Source: a bacterium (GTDB lineage Bacteria > Electryoneota > Electryoneia > Electryoneales > Electryoneaceae). Taken from it: a stretch of DNA of 51,801 nt. How positions within the stretch are numbered: the first letter of the stretch is position 1; each line of letters begins with the position of its first letter. Made by a program: the position numbers and the translations under genes. Below, in pieces: positions 23,669-32,298 of this stretch. The stretch lies in NCBI GenBank assembly GCA_020444425.1, contig JAHLLB010000033.1:1-51801 (forward strand), written 5' to 3'. Under the pieces are notes generated by a model. That model was not told the origin of the DNA and ran no database searches. It saw only the letters and a program-made list of their open reading frames with translations.

Positions 23669-25196
23669 ACACCTTCACCCCGATGCGCCACGGTCCGGCG
23701 GTGGTCCATGGACTGGGAATACCGCCTGCAGCGGTGAATCCGGCGGCGTCGCCATTGGAACCTGCCGTCGAGCTTGACGGGCTACCCTCGCCGAGACCCG
23801 CCGCGACGGCGAGCGCGACCTGTTCGGACTCGGGGTCGTGCCCGGTCCAGCCGTCGAAGTAGCTGGGGATGAAGTCGGTGTAGGTGCGTCCGGCGACAAA
23901 TTCCGGGTGCGCGAGGACGTCCCGCAGGAATGGCGCGGTGGTCGGCACGCCGAGCGCGATGTATCGTTCGAGGGCGTGGATCAGACGGACGCGTGCGGCC
24001 TCACGGTCATGCCCGAAGCCGATCACCTTCGCCATGATCGGGTCGTAGAAGATGGGCACGTCGACGCCTTCCGCGACGCCGCTGTCGACACGGATGCCCG
24101 GGCCGGTCGGTTCACGCAGGTACAGCAGCGGTCCCGCCGCCGGGAGGAAGCCGGCTGCCGGATCCTCGGCGTAGATACGCGCCTGGATCGCGTGGCCGTG
24201 CTGCTTCAAATCTTCCTGCTTCCACGGCAGTTTCTCCCCCGCCGCGACGCGGAACTGCTGCGCGACGAGATCGAGGCCGGTGGTTTCCTCAGTGACCGGA
24301 TGCTCGACTTGGATGCGGGTGTTGACCTCGAGGAAGTAGAACTCCTGGCGCGGATCGTCGAAGAGGAACTCGACCGTGCCGGCGTTGATGTAGTCGGACG
24401 CCTTCACCGCCTCCACCGCCGCCGCGCCCATTTTCGCCCGCATCTCGGGGGTCAACGCAGTGGACGGGGTCTCCTCAACGACTTTCTGGTGCCGCCGCTG
24501 GATCGAGCATTCACGTTCGAAGACGTGGACCGCGTTGCCGTGCTGATCGGCGAAGACCTGGAACTCGATGTGGCGTGGTTTTTCGACGTACCGTTCGATG
24601 AACACGCGGGCGTCGCCGAACGCACCCTTGGCCTCACGTGCCGCACCTGACAACGCTTCCGCAAACTCGGACGGATCGCGCACGATACGCATGCCCTTGC
24701 CGCCACCGCCCGCCGCCGCCTTGATCAAGACAGGGTAGCCGATTTTCTCCGCTTCCGCCTGGTACGTGGCGAGGTCGATGGTCTCACCACCGGCGAATCC
24801 AGGCGTGACCGGCACACCGGCTTTTTCCATCGTGATCCGGCTGGCGACTTTGTCGCCGAGGTGCGTGATGGCTTCCGGGGGCGGTCCGATCCAGGTGAGG
24901 CCGGCGTCCATGACTGCCTGCGCAAAAACAGCTCGTTCCGAGAGGAAGCCGTATCCCGGGTGGACGCAATCGCAACCGCTGGTGCGTGCGGCGTCGATCA
25001 GGCGTTCGATGTCGAGGTACGATTGCGCAGCCTCGGCGGGTCCGATATGGACGGCGTCATCGGCGGAACGGACATGAAGCGCGCGCGAATCGGCGTCACT
25101 GTACACCGCGACCGGACTGATACCGAGGGTACGGGCTGCACGGATGATGCGGACGGCGATTTCGCCACGGTTGGCCACCAGCACTCGTTTGAACAT
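23667..25196 (-). CDS. accC: Biotin carboxylase subunit of an acyl-CoA carboxylase
   Basis: About 509 aa. Carboxylates biotin with bicarbonate and ATP. ATP-grasp features: MFKRVLVANRGEIAVRIIRA at the N-terminus, the Gly-rich loop AAAGGGGKGMRIV, FIERYVEKPRHIEFQVFAD, and the active-site strand LEVNTRIQVEHPVTEE. The start at 25196 has GGGGAG at good spacing; the frame to 25349 is not family-like. Beyond the usual end at about 450 there is a tail with a Ser/Gly/Ala-rich linker and SPWTTAGPWRIGVKV, resembling the SPW...GWR motif that opens the BT region of fused alpha subunits. That region continues in the next gene, so the pair looks like a split MCC/PCC-type alpha subunit. Confidence 0.93.
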   Translation of the reverse strand: MFKRVLVANRGEIAVRIIRAARTLGISPVAVYSDADSRALHVRSADDAVHIGPAEAAQSYLDIERLIDAARTSGCDCVHPGYGFLSERAVFAQAVMDAGLTWIGPPPEAITHLGDKVASRITMEKAGVPVTPGFAGGETIDLATYQAEAEKIGYPVLIKAAAGGGGKGMRIVRDPSEFAEALSGAAREAKGAFGDARVFIERYVEKPRHIEFQVFADQHGNAVHVFERECSIQRRHQKVVEETPSTALTPEMRAKMGAAAVEAVKASDYINAGTVEFLFDDPRQEFYFLEVNTRIQVEHPVTEETTGLDLVAQQFRVAAGEKLPWKQEDLKQHGHAIQARIYAEDPAAGFLPAAGPLLYLREPTGPGIRVDSGVAEGVDVPIFYDPIMAKVIGFGHDREAARVRLIHALERYIALGVPTTAPFLRDVLAHPEFVAGRTYTDFIPSYFDGWTGHDPESEQVALAVAAGLGEGSPSSSTAGSNGDAAGFTAAGGIPSPWTTAGPWRIGVKV

Positions 25197-25496
25197 GGAT
25201 CTCCCCTGTCTGGCGATGGTGATTTGGAAGATTAGGAAGGTGCGGCGCGAAAGAAGGGATCGCAAGCGGGAGCGGGTGTTCGACGGGCGGGTTTGTGAGT
25301 GGAGCGCTCTATTCCAGGGGTGCCGTTCGCCAGAGTATCCGGAAGGCAAATCAGTTCAATGCGATGCAGAGCTGGAGAGCCCTGTTGCCAATGGATTTCA
25401 AACATTTCCCGAGAAATCGGAACCGGCAGCTGGCGACCGGTGAACCTGCATCGTACCTTACGTAAGTAGTAATCATCTAACATGTTGGAGGTACGA
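25197..25496. other. Divergent intergenic region
   Basis: 300 bp between the carboxylase gene and the T9SS cargo gene. It holds TTACGTAA (25458-25465), a short palindrome about 30 bp before the cargo start, but no clear promoter pair or gene. Confidence 0.5.
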
Positions 25497-27257
25497 ATGA
25501 AACACCTGCTTGCCGTCGCATGCCTGCTTTTCGCCGTTTCAGCTTTCGCGCAACCCACTCTTGACTGGACCCGGACCTGGGATTACGGCCCCGGTGGCAA
25601 TGATTATTTGCATGGTCCGGCGGAAAACCTGTATCACGTTTCCGCGACACCGGACCGGGGATATGTCCTCGCCGGACACACCCTTCATGGTGGCGACTAC
25701 GCGAACGGCCTGATTATCCGGATTGACAGCAATGGCAACGAGCTGTGGGTCACCGAAGTTGACATAGCTGCTGATTCCGAGAGGGAGTATGTCTCGTATG
25801 TCGAACCGACGGCGGACGGCGGCTACATCGCCTGCGGACTGTCCGAAGTTAATTTGAACGGCGAGGGATTTGTCGTCAAGCTGGACAGTGACGGCACAAT
25901 CCAGTGGACATCGCTGGTGCCTGAGTGGACAGGGCTAGCGGAGGTGCACGAGTTGCCGGATGGATCGTTCGCGACAATGAACAAGGGCGCGGTTGATTTC
26001 CAGTACGTTCAACTGTACAGGTTCGCTTCAGATGGAACGCAGACTCAGGTGACTTCTTTCAACCTGGATCGATGCAGCAGTTTCAGAGTGTGCGATGACG
26101 GCGGATTCATCGTTGCCGGTTCGTATCGAACCGGGTACGATGGTAGCGGCTTCATCCTGATGAAAATTGATGCGGAGGCGAACGTCGAATGGACGCTTGA
26201 TTGCTCGCCTCCGTATGACTACGGCTGGCCGAGTGACGTGGAGTTGTTCCCGGACGGCAGCGGAGTCGCTTGCGGGTGGACCGGTGACCTGCAACTGATT
26301 CCGACACTGGTCTGGTTTACCTCCGATGGCACCCTGACTCTCGGGCAGCCGTACCCCACTCTCACCAATGTGTACCGCTTCGAGGATGTGATCGAAACCG
26401 CGGATCACGGGCTGCTGATCCATGGCATGAACAACAACACAGATGCCGCATTCCTGGCACGAATAGGCCGTTACAGGGAGTTCCAGTGGTCAATGCCGGT
26501 TCCGTCGATCAACAGTCCGATGTCAATGGATATTGGAAGTGACGGCAGTATCGTGCTCGCCGGGATGCAGGTTGAATCGCAGGATAACTTCAACATGCAG
26601 GCGGTGAAGTACGAGGCGGAAGTATCGGTCGATCTTGAACCGGATCTTCAGGTGGTGCCAGCCTCTGGAGGTACAATCTTCTTCGATGCTGATGTATCGA
26701 ACACTTTAGCGTTACCGACGACGTTTTCATCGCTGCAACGGCTTATGATGCCGGACGGTTCAACCCAACCTGTGCGTCAGAACCAGTTCCTGCTGCAACC
26801 GAACGAGCTCTTCGGCATTAACGACATCCCGCTGGAAATTCCCGCCAGCGCACCGCCGGGGGAGTACCGGCTGGAGGCGTTGGTCGGAAACTGGGACGTG
26901 GATCACGTAATCGGGTACGGTTCGTTCGCGTTTGAGAAGCTGGATCCGGGCGAGGGCACAAACGTGGTGGCCGACGGTTCACTGGCAACCCGTCCGGGCG
27001 AATTGACGCTGTCCGCCTCCCCGAACCCGTTCAACCCGGCGACAACGATATCGCTGGCGTTGCCGTCAGCGGGCGAGGTTACGATCCGTGTGCTGAACGT
27101 GCTTGGGCAACAGGTTGCAGTTGTACAGGACGGCGTGTTGCCGGCAGGTTCACACCGGTTCGTGTTTGACGGGTCGGCGTTGAGCAGCGGTGTGTATTTC
27201 GTCCAGGTCCAAGCGGGCAGCGAAAGCCTGATCCGCAAGGTGCTACTGACGCGGTAA
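25497..27257 (+). CDS. Type IX secretion cargo with propeller-like repeats, Ig-like domain and sorting domain
   Basis: About 586 aa. Signal peptide MKHLLAVACLLFAVSAFAQ. Propeller-like repeats run to about residue 375 (ADGGYIACG, DGGFIVAGS, SDGSIVLAGM patterns). An Ig-like beta domain (about 380-480, LQVVPASGGTIFFDADV to PPGEYRLEALVGNW) resembles the remnant at 3362-3905. Last comes a type A Por sorting domain: LSASPNPFNPATTISLALP, ITIRVLN-like VTIRVLNVLGQQVAVV, LSSGVYFVQVQ, ending KVLLTR. Expected on the cell surface. GGAGG with 6-bp spacing supports the ATG at 25497. An intrinsic terminator follows. Confidence 0.92.
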   Translation: MKHLLAVACLLFAVSAFAQPTLDWTRTWDYGPGGNDYLHGPAENLYHVSATPDRGYVLAGHTLHGGDYANGLIIRIDSNGNELWVTEVDIAADSEREYVSYVEPTADGGYIACGLSEVNLNGEGFVVKLDSDGTIQWTSLVPEWTGLAEVHELPDGSFATMNKGAVDFQYVQLYRFASDGTQTQVTSFNLDRCSSFRVCDDGGFIVAGSYRTGYDGSGFILMKIDAEANVEWTLDCSPPYDYGWPSDVELFPDGSGVACGWTGDLQLIPTLVWFTSDGTLTLGQPYPTLTNVYRFEDVIETADHGLLIHGMNNNTDAAFLARIGRYREFQWSMPVPSINSPMSMDIGSDGSIVLAGMQVESQDNFNMQAVKYEAEVSVDLEPDLQVVPASGGTIFFDADVSNTLALPTTFSSLQRLMMPDGSTQPVRQNQFLLQPNELFGINDIPLEIPASAPPGEYRLEALVGNWDVDHVIGYGSFAFEKLDPGEGTNVVADGSLATRPGELTLSASPNPFNPATTISLALPSAGEVTIRVLNVLGQQVAVVQDGVLPAGSHRFVFDGSALSSGVYFVQVQAGSESLIRKVLLTR

Positions 27258-27281
27258 GCCGTGTACATAGCAGGACTGAGT

Positions 27282-27317
27282 CCCCGTGGATTGCGTACTG
27301 CACCACGGGGATTTTTC
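27282..27317 (+). terminator. Intrinsic terminator of the T9SS cargo gene
   Basis: CCCCGTGG (27282-27289) pairs with CCACGGGG (27303-27310), followed by ATTTTTCTTT. The remaining 27318-27593 holds no recognised gene or site. Confidence 0.92.
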
Positions 27318-27593
27318 TTTCTGATTCGGCTGCGGGAATCATGTAGTTCAGATGCGATTTGCGTTTGGATATAGCTTCAGGGAGCCCGGCGAATCGCGAC
27401 CTGAGAACTTGACCACCGTGTCAGGATTGTGTTTCATTTACACTAGATCACGATGCTATTCAACAAGTCATCACACTTCGGGCATTTTGGGCTCTGCGGG
27501 AGTGACCGGATTTCCGCATAATCGGCGAGTCAGCTTCACACGAGTATCAGCAAGTGACCACATCATTCTCGCACGCACTGGAAGGGTCATGAA

Positions 27594-28583
27594 ATGAGCA
27601 ACGATACTGATCTGAAACCCATCCCCGACAAGTCGCTGCAGATCGCCATCGCGAGTGCCCTCGATTGGCCAAAGACTGCGATCAAATGGTCGCGGATGCG
27701 CACGTCCAGCGTGAATTATGTCTACCGCGCCCGGTATGGCAAAGACTCGGTGGTTATCAAGCATTCCGACAATACCGTCATCAAGACGCAGTGGGACATC
27801 CCGCCAAACCATCTGCATAACGAATACACGTTTCTCAAGCTGGGGCAGACGTCCGAGGTGCTCGCGCCGCACCTGCCGCAGCCGCTGACGTTCCTTGAGA
27901 CTGAGAACGTCCTCATCATGTCCGACGTTGGCCGGACCCGTTTCCTGATCCACCACGGATTCCCGTGGTTCCGCAGCAAGCGGGAGACGTTCGGGCAAAC
28001 CGGGCGACTATTGGCGACGATTCACGGATTCGACTACCCGGATACGTTTCGCCGCAACATTGACCTTGAACAAATTTACAGCCTGGTGACCAGGTTCAAG
28101 TTGGAACCGTTGCTGCACGAGGGCTGGGATTACCTCGCGGACTTTCGGCCCGGAGCGGATCGGGATTTCGTGCTGCTCGATTTTTCGCCGCGCAACATGT
28201 TGCACAACCGGATCAGTTTCCACCTGATCGATTTTGACCTGATCACCCTCGGTTACCAGCTGTTTGACGTTGCCCATTTCCTCAGCTATGTCGCGCAGAT
28301 TGCATTTCGCCGGGGCGACCGCAAGCTGATGGCTTCTCTGAAATGTTTCCTCACCTCGTATTGCCAGGAACGTGGAAACGGGCTCGAAGCGAACCGAGTG
28401 ATCTCCGACGAAAAGTTCCTCAAGTACTTTACCAGCATGTTTTTCCACAAACTTTCGCACACCCGGCTGAAGATGAAGGAAGATGTCATCCGGACGTTTT
28501 TGCTCGACTTCAGCCAGCGCCGGTTTGACACCTGGGCCGATTTCACCAGTCACCTGTTCACGTTACGCCTGAAGCTCCGCTGA
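27594..28583 (+). CDS. Aminoglycoside-phosphotransferase-like (APH/choline kinase fold) small-molecule kinase
   Basis: 329 aa. Features of the APH kinase fold: SVNYVYRARYGKDSVVIKHSD with the ATP-binding lysine, a hinge segment (VLIMSDVGRTRFLI), a modified catalytic loop DFVLLDFSPRNMLHN (usually HGDxxxxN; the His-Gly is Leu-Leu), and the metal-binding IDFD (HLIDFDLITLGYQLFDVAHFL). The substrate is unknown; a sugar or a nucleotide-linked metabolite would fit, since polysaccharide genes follow. An antibiotic-resistance role is not indicated. It starts ATGAGC 250 bp after the cargo terminator. Confidence 0.82.
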   Translation: MSNDTDLKPIPDKSLQIAIASALDWPKTAIKWSRMRTSSVNYVYRARYGKDSVVIKHSDNTVIKTQWDIPPNHLHNEYTFLKLGQTSEVLAPHLPQPLTFLETENVLIMSDVGRTRFLIHHGFPWFRSKRETFGQTGRLLATIHGFDYPDTFRRNIDLEQIYSLVTRFKLEPLLHEGWDYLADFRPGADRDFVLLDFSPRNMLHNRISFHLIDFDLITLGYQLFDVAHFLSYVAQIAFRRGDRKLMASLKCFLTSYCQERGNGLEANRVISDEKFLKYFTSMFFHKLSHTRLKMKEDVIRTFLLDFSQRRFDTWADFTSHLFTLRLKLR

Positions 28584-28805
28584 CCGAATCCCGGTCGCCC
28601 TGTCAGATCATCCTACAATCCCGGACGGTAGCCTCTTTCCTGACGTGTGTTTCCGGTACCCTGAATTGTCCGATTTCGGGGTGATCTCGAGTTTGAACTC
28701 CCGGATACAGCGCTTACATTTGTGCCCAATCTTTCAGCGGCGTATCGGAGACCGTGTATCCGATCAGCGAGCTTTCCGAACGTTGCACAACCAGGCAGGG
28801 AATCC

Positions 28806-29744
28806 ATGAACGTGTTGCTGACCGGCGGCGCCGGTTTCATCGGATCGCACATCGCCGACCACCTGCTGGCGGCGGGGCATGACGTATTCGTGATCGACAA
28901 CTTGTCCAGCGGGCGGCGCTCGAATGTGCCGGACGGCGCGATTTTTCGTGAGATGGACATCCGTTCGGACGATGTCGAAGCGCTGTGGGCGGAGCACAAG
29001 TTCGACACGATGGTGCATTTCGCGGCGCAGATCAACGTGCGGTCCAGCGTCGAAGATCCGAAGAACGATTGCGACATAAATTTGATGGGCATCCTGAACC
29101 TGCTCGAAGCGGGCCGCCGTCACGGGTTGAAGCGTGTCGTGTTTGCGGGTTCGGGCGGCGCGGCGTTCAATGATGACGTACCGTTCCCAACTCCGGAAAC
29201 GGTTCCGGGCGAGCCGATGTCGCAGTATGGTGTCGCGAAGATCACGTCCGAGCATTACCTGCGCGTGTACCATGCGGCGTACGGGATCAACTACACGGTG
29301 ATGCGGATCGGGAACGCGTACGGTCCGCGGCAGAACCCGCACGGCGAGGCGGGCGTGATCGCCATTTTCAGCAAAAAGTTGCTGAATGGTGAGACGCCGG
29401 TGATTTACGGCACCGGGTTGCAGACACGGGATTACGTCTTCTGCGAGGATCTGGCGCGGATGTGCGTAATTGCGCTGGAGAAAATGAACGACCGTATCTA
29501 CCACGCTGGTACCGGTCGTGAAACGAACGTCGTCCAGTTGTTCGAAACCATCCGTGACGCGGTCGGTTGCGACATCGAAGCGGAATTCCAGCCGGCGAAG
29601 ACCGGCGAAGTGATGCGTTCCTGTCTCGATTCCAGCCGTGCGAAAGAAGAACTTGGCTGGTCGCCGCAGGTCACCCTGGAAGAAGGTCTCGGGAAGACGG
29701 TCGATTTTTTCCGGCGTCAGATGAGTGACCCGGACGCTCGGTAA
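28806..29744 (+). CDS. NAD-dependent sugar-nucleotide epimerase (GalE-like, extended SDR)
   Basis: About 312 aa. MNVLLTGGAGFIGSHIADHLL holds the NAD-binding TGxxGxxG. The catalytic YxxxK is seen in MSQYGVAKITSEHYL. IGNAYGPRQNPHGEAGVIAIF and YGTGLQTRDYVFCEDLARM are typical of UDP-glucose/UDP-GlcNAc 4-epimerases. The usual SSxAVYG before the catalytic Tyr reads GSGGAAFND, an unusual variant. Probably supplies a UDP-hexose for the surface polysaccharide made with the downstream genes. The start at 28806 has AGGGAA upstream. Confidence 0.9.
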   Translation: MNVLLTGGAGFIGSHIADHLLAAGHDVFVIDNLSSGRRSNVPDGAIFREMDIRSDDVEALWAEHKFDTMVHFAAQINVRSSVEDPKNDCDINLMGILNLLEAGRRHGLKRVVFAGSGGAAFNDDVPFPTPETVPGEPMSQYGVAKITSEHYLRVYHAAYGINYTVMRIGNAYGPRQNPHGEAGVIAIFSKKLLNGETPVIYGTGLQTRDYVFCEDLARMCVIALEKMNDRIYHAGTGRETNVVQLFETIRDAVGCDIEAEFQPAKTGEVMRSCLDSSRAKEELGWSPQVTLEEGLGKTVDFFRRQMSDPDAR

Positions 29745-30051
29745 ACATTGTGCGTTGTGACCTGTGTCACCCAAACTCATCAAGTTTTTTCAGACAATTG
29801 CCGACGTAACGTACAGGACCCTGAGTTCCAACCGGGCATTACGCTACACGGTTTCTGGCGCGGAATCGTGAAACCGCACGTATAGCTTGTACCTATGGGC
29901 TTTGACCGGTGTGAACGATCTGCTCGCACCATGCAACCTTGATCGCGACTACAGTGGGCCCGCCGTCTGTTCGTTCGTAAGTTGTGGGATTCGTTTCTGG
30001 CGTGAACTCCAGACTTGATGGCATCAAGTAGCAGCCGGAACAGGTGTTCCG
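29745..30051. promoter_or_regulatory. Leader region with two adjacent perfect palindromes
   Basis: In the 382-bp gap before the dehydratase gene, ACTTGATG-G-CATCAAGT (30013-30029) and CGGAACA-GG-TGTTCCG (30036-30051) lie side by side, about 75-115 bp before the start codon. They could be tandem operators or a structured RNA leader. The rest of the gap shows nothing recognisable. Confidence 0.5.
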
Positions 30052-30126
30052 TGAACGGATCCATGTGAGCATGGGGGACTGCGGTATGAATCGCAGCCAC
30101 GGGTCCGCAACGTTCGGATCCGCTGT

Positions 30127-32067
30127 ATGATCATGTACATCCACTACATCACCAGCAAGCGCCATATGAGCGCGGTGGTGAAGTACTCCATCGATACGGT
30201 CGCGATCATCGCCGCGTTCTCCATCGCCGCGCTGATCGTGCCCGCCTCGTTGTGGACTGTGCAGACGGTCTGGTCGTTTGTTTTATACACCGCCGTTCTG
30301 ATCGCTTTCCGTCACCTCAGCTTCCTCATCCTGCGGAATCATACCTCGATCTGGCGTTACTCGAGCATCGTCGACCTGTACAAGTTGATGCAGGGCGCGG
30401 CGATGGGGTCATTGCTGTTTTACATCACCGACCTGTTTACGCTGCCGCATGAAGTTCCGCCGCTGGTGTTGTTCATTGAGCTGCTGCTGTTCCTGTTCTT
30501 CAGTGGCGGCGCGCGTGTTCTGATCCGCCGCATCTTCGAGTTGTACATCGAACATCCGGAGGGAACGTCCAGTACGCAGAACGTGCTGATTTACGGTGCG
30601 GGGCGTGCCGGCGAACTACTGATCCGAAACATCAAGACCTCGAAGAACATCGGGATCAACCTCGTCGGGATCGTGGACGACGATCCGTTCAAGCGGGGTC
30701 GGCGCATCCATAACGTGCCGGTGATCGGCACGGGCACGGACATCAAGCGGCTGGCGGAAGAATACAAGATTCACGAGATCTACTTCGCCGTCGCGTCGTT
30801 GAACGGTGTCCAGACGCGCCGGTTGTTGAAGCTGATCGACGATCAGGTCCGGGACGGTGTGAAGGTCAAGATCATGCCGGGCCTGAAGGATCTCGTCGGT
30901 GGCCGGGTGACGGTCAACCAGCTGCGTAACGTCGAGATCAAGGACTTGCTGCGCCGCAGTCCGGTGGAGTTGGACAAGACTCCTGTCCTCCGTATGATCA
31001 AGGACCAGAAGATTCTGATCGTCGGTGGTGGCGGCAGCATCGGCAGCGAGCTCTGCCGGCAGGTGGCTTCGGCCAACCCGAAAGAGCTATTGATCATGGA
31101 TTCCAGCGAGTTTTCCGTTTACCAGATCACGGAGCAGCTGCTGCAATCCCACCCACAGATCCGTGTGCATCCGATCGTGTTGGACGCCTGTCGTGAGCCG
31201 CAGGTTCGCAAGCTGTTCGAGCTGCATCGCCCGGATCACGTGTTCCACGCCGCGGCGTACAAGCACGTCCCGTTGATGGAAGCGAACGTGATGTCGGCGG
31301 TGTACAACAACGTCAAGGCGACGATTGTGCTCAGCCAGATCGCGGCTGACTTCGGTGTCAAGCGGTTCGTGCTGATTTCGTCGGACAAGGCTGTGCAGCC
31401 GACGAATGTGATGGGCGCGACGAAGCGCATGTGCGAGCTGGTAGTGCTGAACGCGAGCGCGGCGCAGACGACGAAATTCATGGCGGTGCGGTTCGGAAAC
31501 GTGCTCGGCAGTTCGGGCAGTGTGATCCCGAAATTCAAGGAACAGATTGCCAAGGGCGGACCGGTGACGGTCACCCATCCGGAGATCACGCGGTACTTCA
31601 TGCTGATCCCGGAGGCGGTGGAATTGGTGCTTCAGGCTGGCGCAATCGGAGAAAATTCGAGCATCTATGTGCTCGACATGGGCGAGCCGATCCGGATTCA
31701 CGATCTCGCCGAATACATGATCAAATTGTCCGGCCTGACTCCGGGCGAAGACGTCAAGATCGAATACACCGGTCTCCGTCCCGGTGAGAAGATGCACGAA
31801 TCGTTGCATCTGGACGGTGAGGAGTGCAACACCAGCATTCCGGACCTGATGATTCTGCGGTCGGCCCATCTGCCGGACGATTCGTTCCTGCAACGAGTGG
31901 ACGCCTACGCCGAGCAGTGCATGACCATCGACGAGAAGACGGCTCGCGCGCGATTGAAGGAATTCGTGCCGGAATACAGCGCTCCGGTCCCCGCGATCAA
32001 GCTGACCAACCAGGTTCGTGTTCCGGTTCCGGATACCAACGGCGGACACCACGCCGGGCTGAATTGA
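30127..32067 (+). CDS. Membrane-bound UDP-sugar 4,6-dehydratase (PglF/WbpM/CapD-like)
   Basis: 646 aa. Four N-terminal membrane segments, a first nucleotide-binding CoA-like domain (VLIYGAGRAGELLIRNI, about 155-280), and a C-terminal SDR domain (about 295-590) with ILIVGGGGSIGSELCRQ, HAAAYKHVPLME and the signature ISSDKAVQPTNVMGATKR, where Met stands in place of the usual SDR tyrosine as in the 4,6-dehydratases. It makes the UDP-4-keto-6-deoxy sugar that begins bacillosamine- or QuiNAc-type pathways. The ATG at 30127 has no clear ribosome-binding site; 30133 or 30166 are alternatives. It sits upstream of the SLBB export gene. Confidence 0.92.
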   Translation: MIMYIHYITSKRHMSAVVKYSIDTVAIIAAFSIAALIVPASLWTVQTVWSFVLYTAVLIAFRHLSFLILRNHTSIWRYSSIVDLYKLMQGAAMGSLLFYITDLFTLPHEVPPLVLFIELLLFLFFSGGARVLIRRIFELYIEHPEGTSSTQNVLIYGAGRAGELLIRNIKTSKNIGINLVGIVDDDPFKRGRRIHNVPVIGTGTDIKRLAEEYKIHEIYFAVASLNGVQTRRLLKLIDDQVRDGVKVKIMPGLKDLVGGRVTVNQLRNVEIKDLLRRSPVELDKTPVLRMIKDQKILIVGGGGSIGSELCRQVASANPKELLIMDSSEFSVYQITEQLLQSHPQIRVHPIVLDACREPQVRKLFELHRPDHVFHAAAYKHVPLMEANVMSAVYNNVKATIVLSQIAADFGVKRFVLISSDKAVQPTNVMGATKRMCELVVLNASAAQTTKFMAVRFGNVLGSSGSVIPKFKEQIAKGGPVTVTHPEITRYFMLIPEAVELVLQAGAIGENSSIYVLDMGEPIRIHDLAEYMIKLSGLTPGEDVKIEYTGLRPGEKMHESLHLDGEECNTSIPDLMILRSAHLPDDSFLQRVDAYAEQCMTIDEKTARARLKEFVPEYSAPVPAIKLTNQVRVPVPDTNGGHHAGLN

Positions 32068-32298
32068 GCGGTTTTGAAGGGCTGTTTTTGTCGTCAACAA
32101 GAAGTGTGGATCATCGTGCGAACTGCCCGCTGATCCGGAAAATCCGAAGAAGTTCCTAGTGTTTCGGGGTTTGGTAGTGAGGCGCAAGACCGGGCCTCGG
32201 ATGCATCTTGCATCTTGATCCGAAGCGCTGAGGGTGTTAACCTTCGGAATCATTCATACATTTGTACCGACACAGTACATGTCTGGAAGGAAATCGAG

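Noticed and set aside
27594..28583. The APH-fold kinase as an antibiotic-resistance gene
   Set aside because: The catalytic loop lacks the HGD of aminoglycoside kinases and the gene sits beside sugar-nucleotide genes; only the fold is supported.
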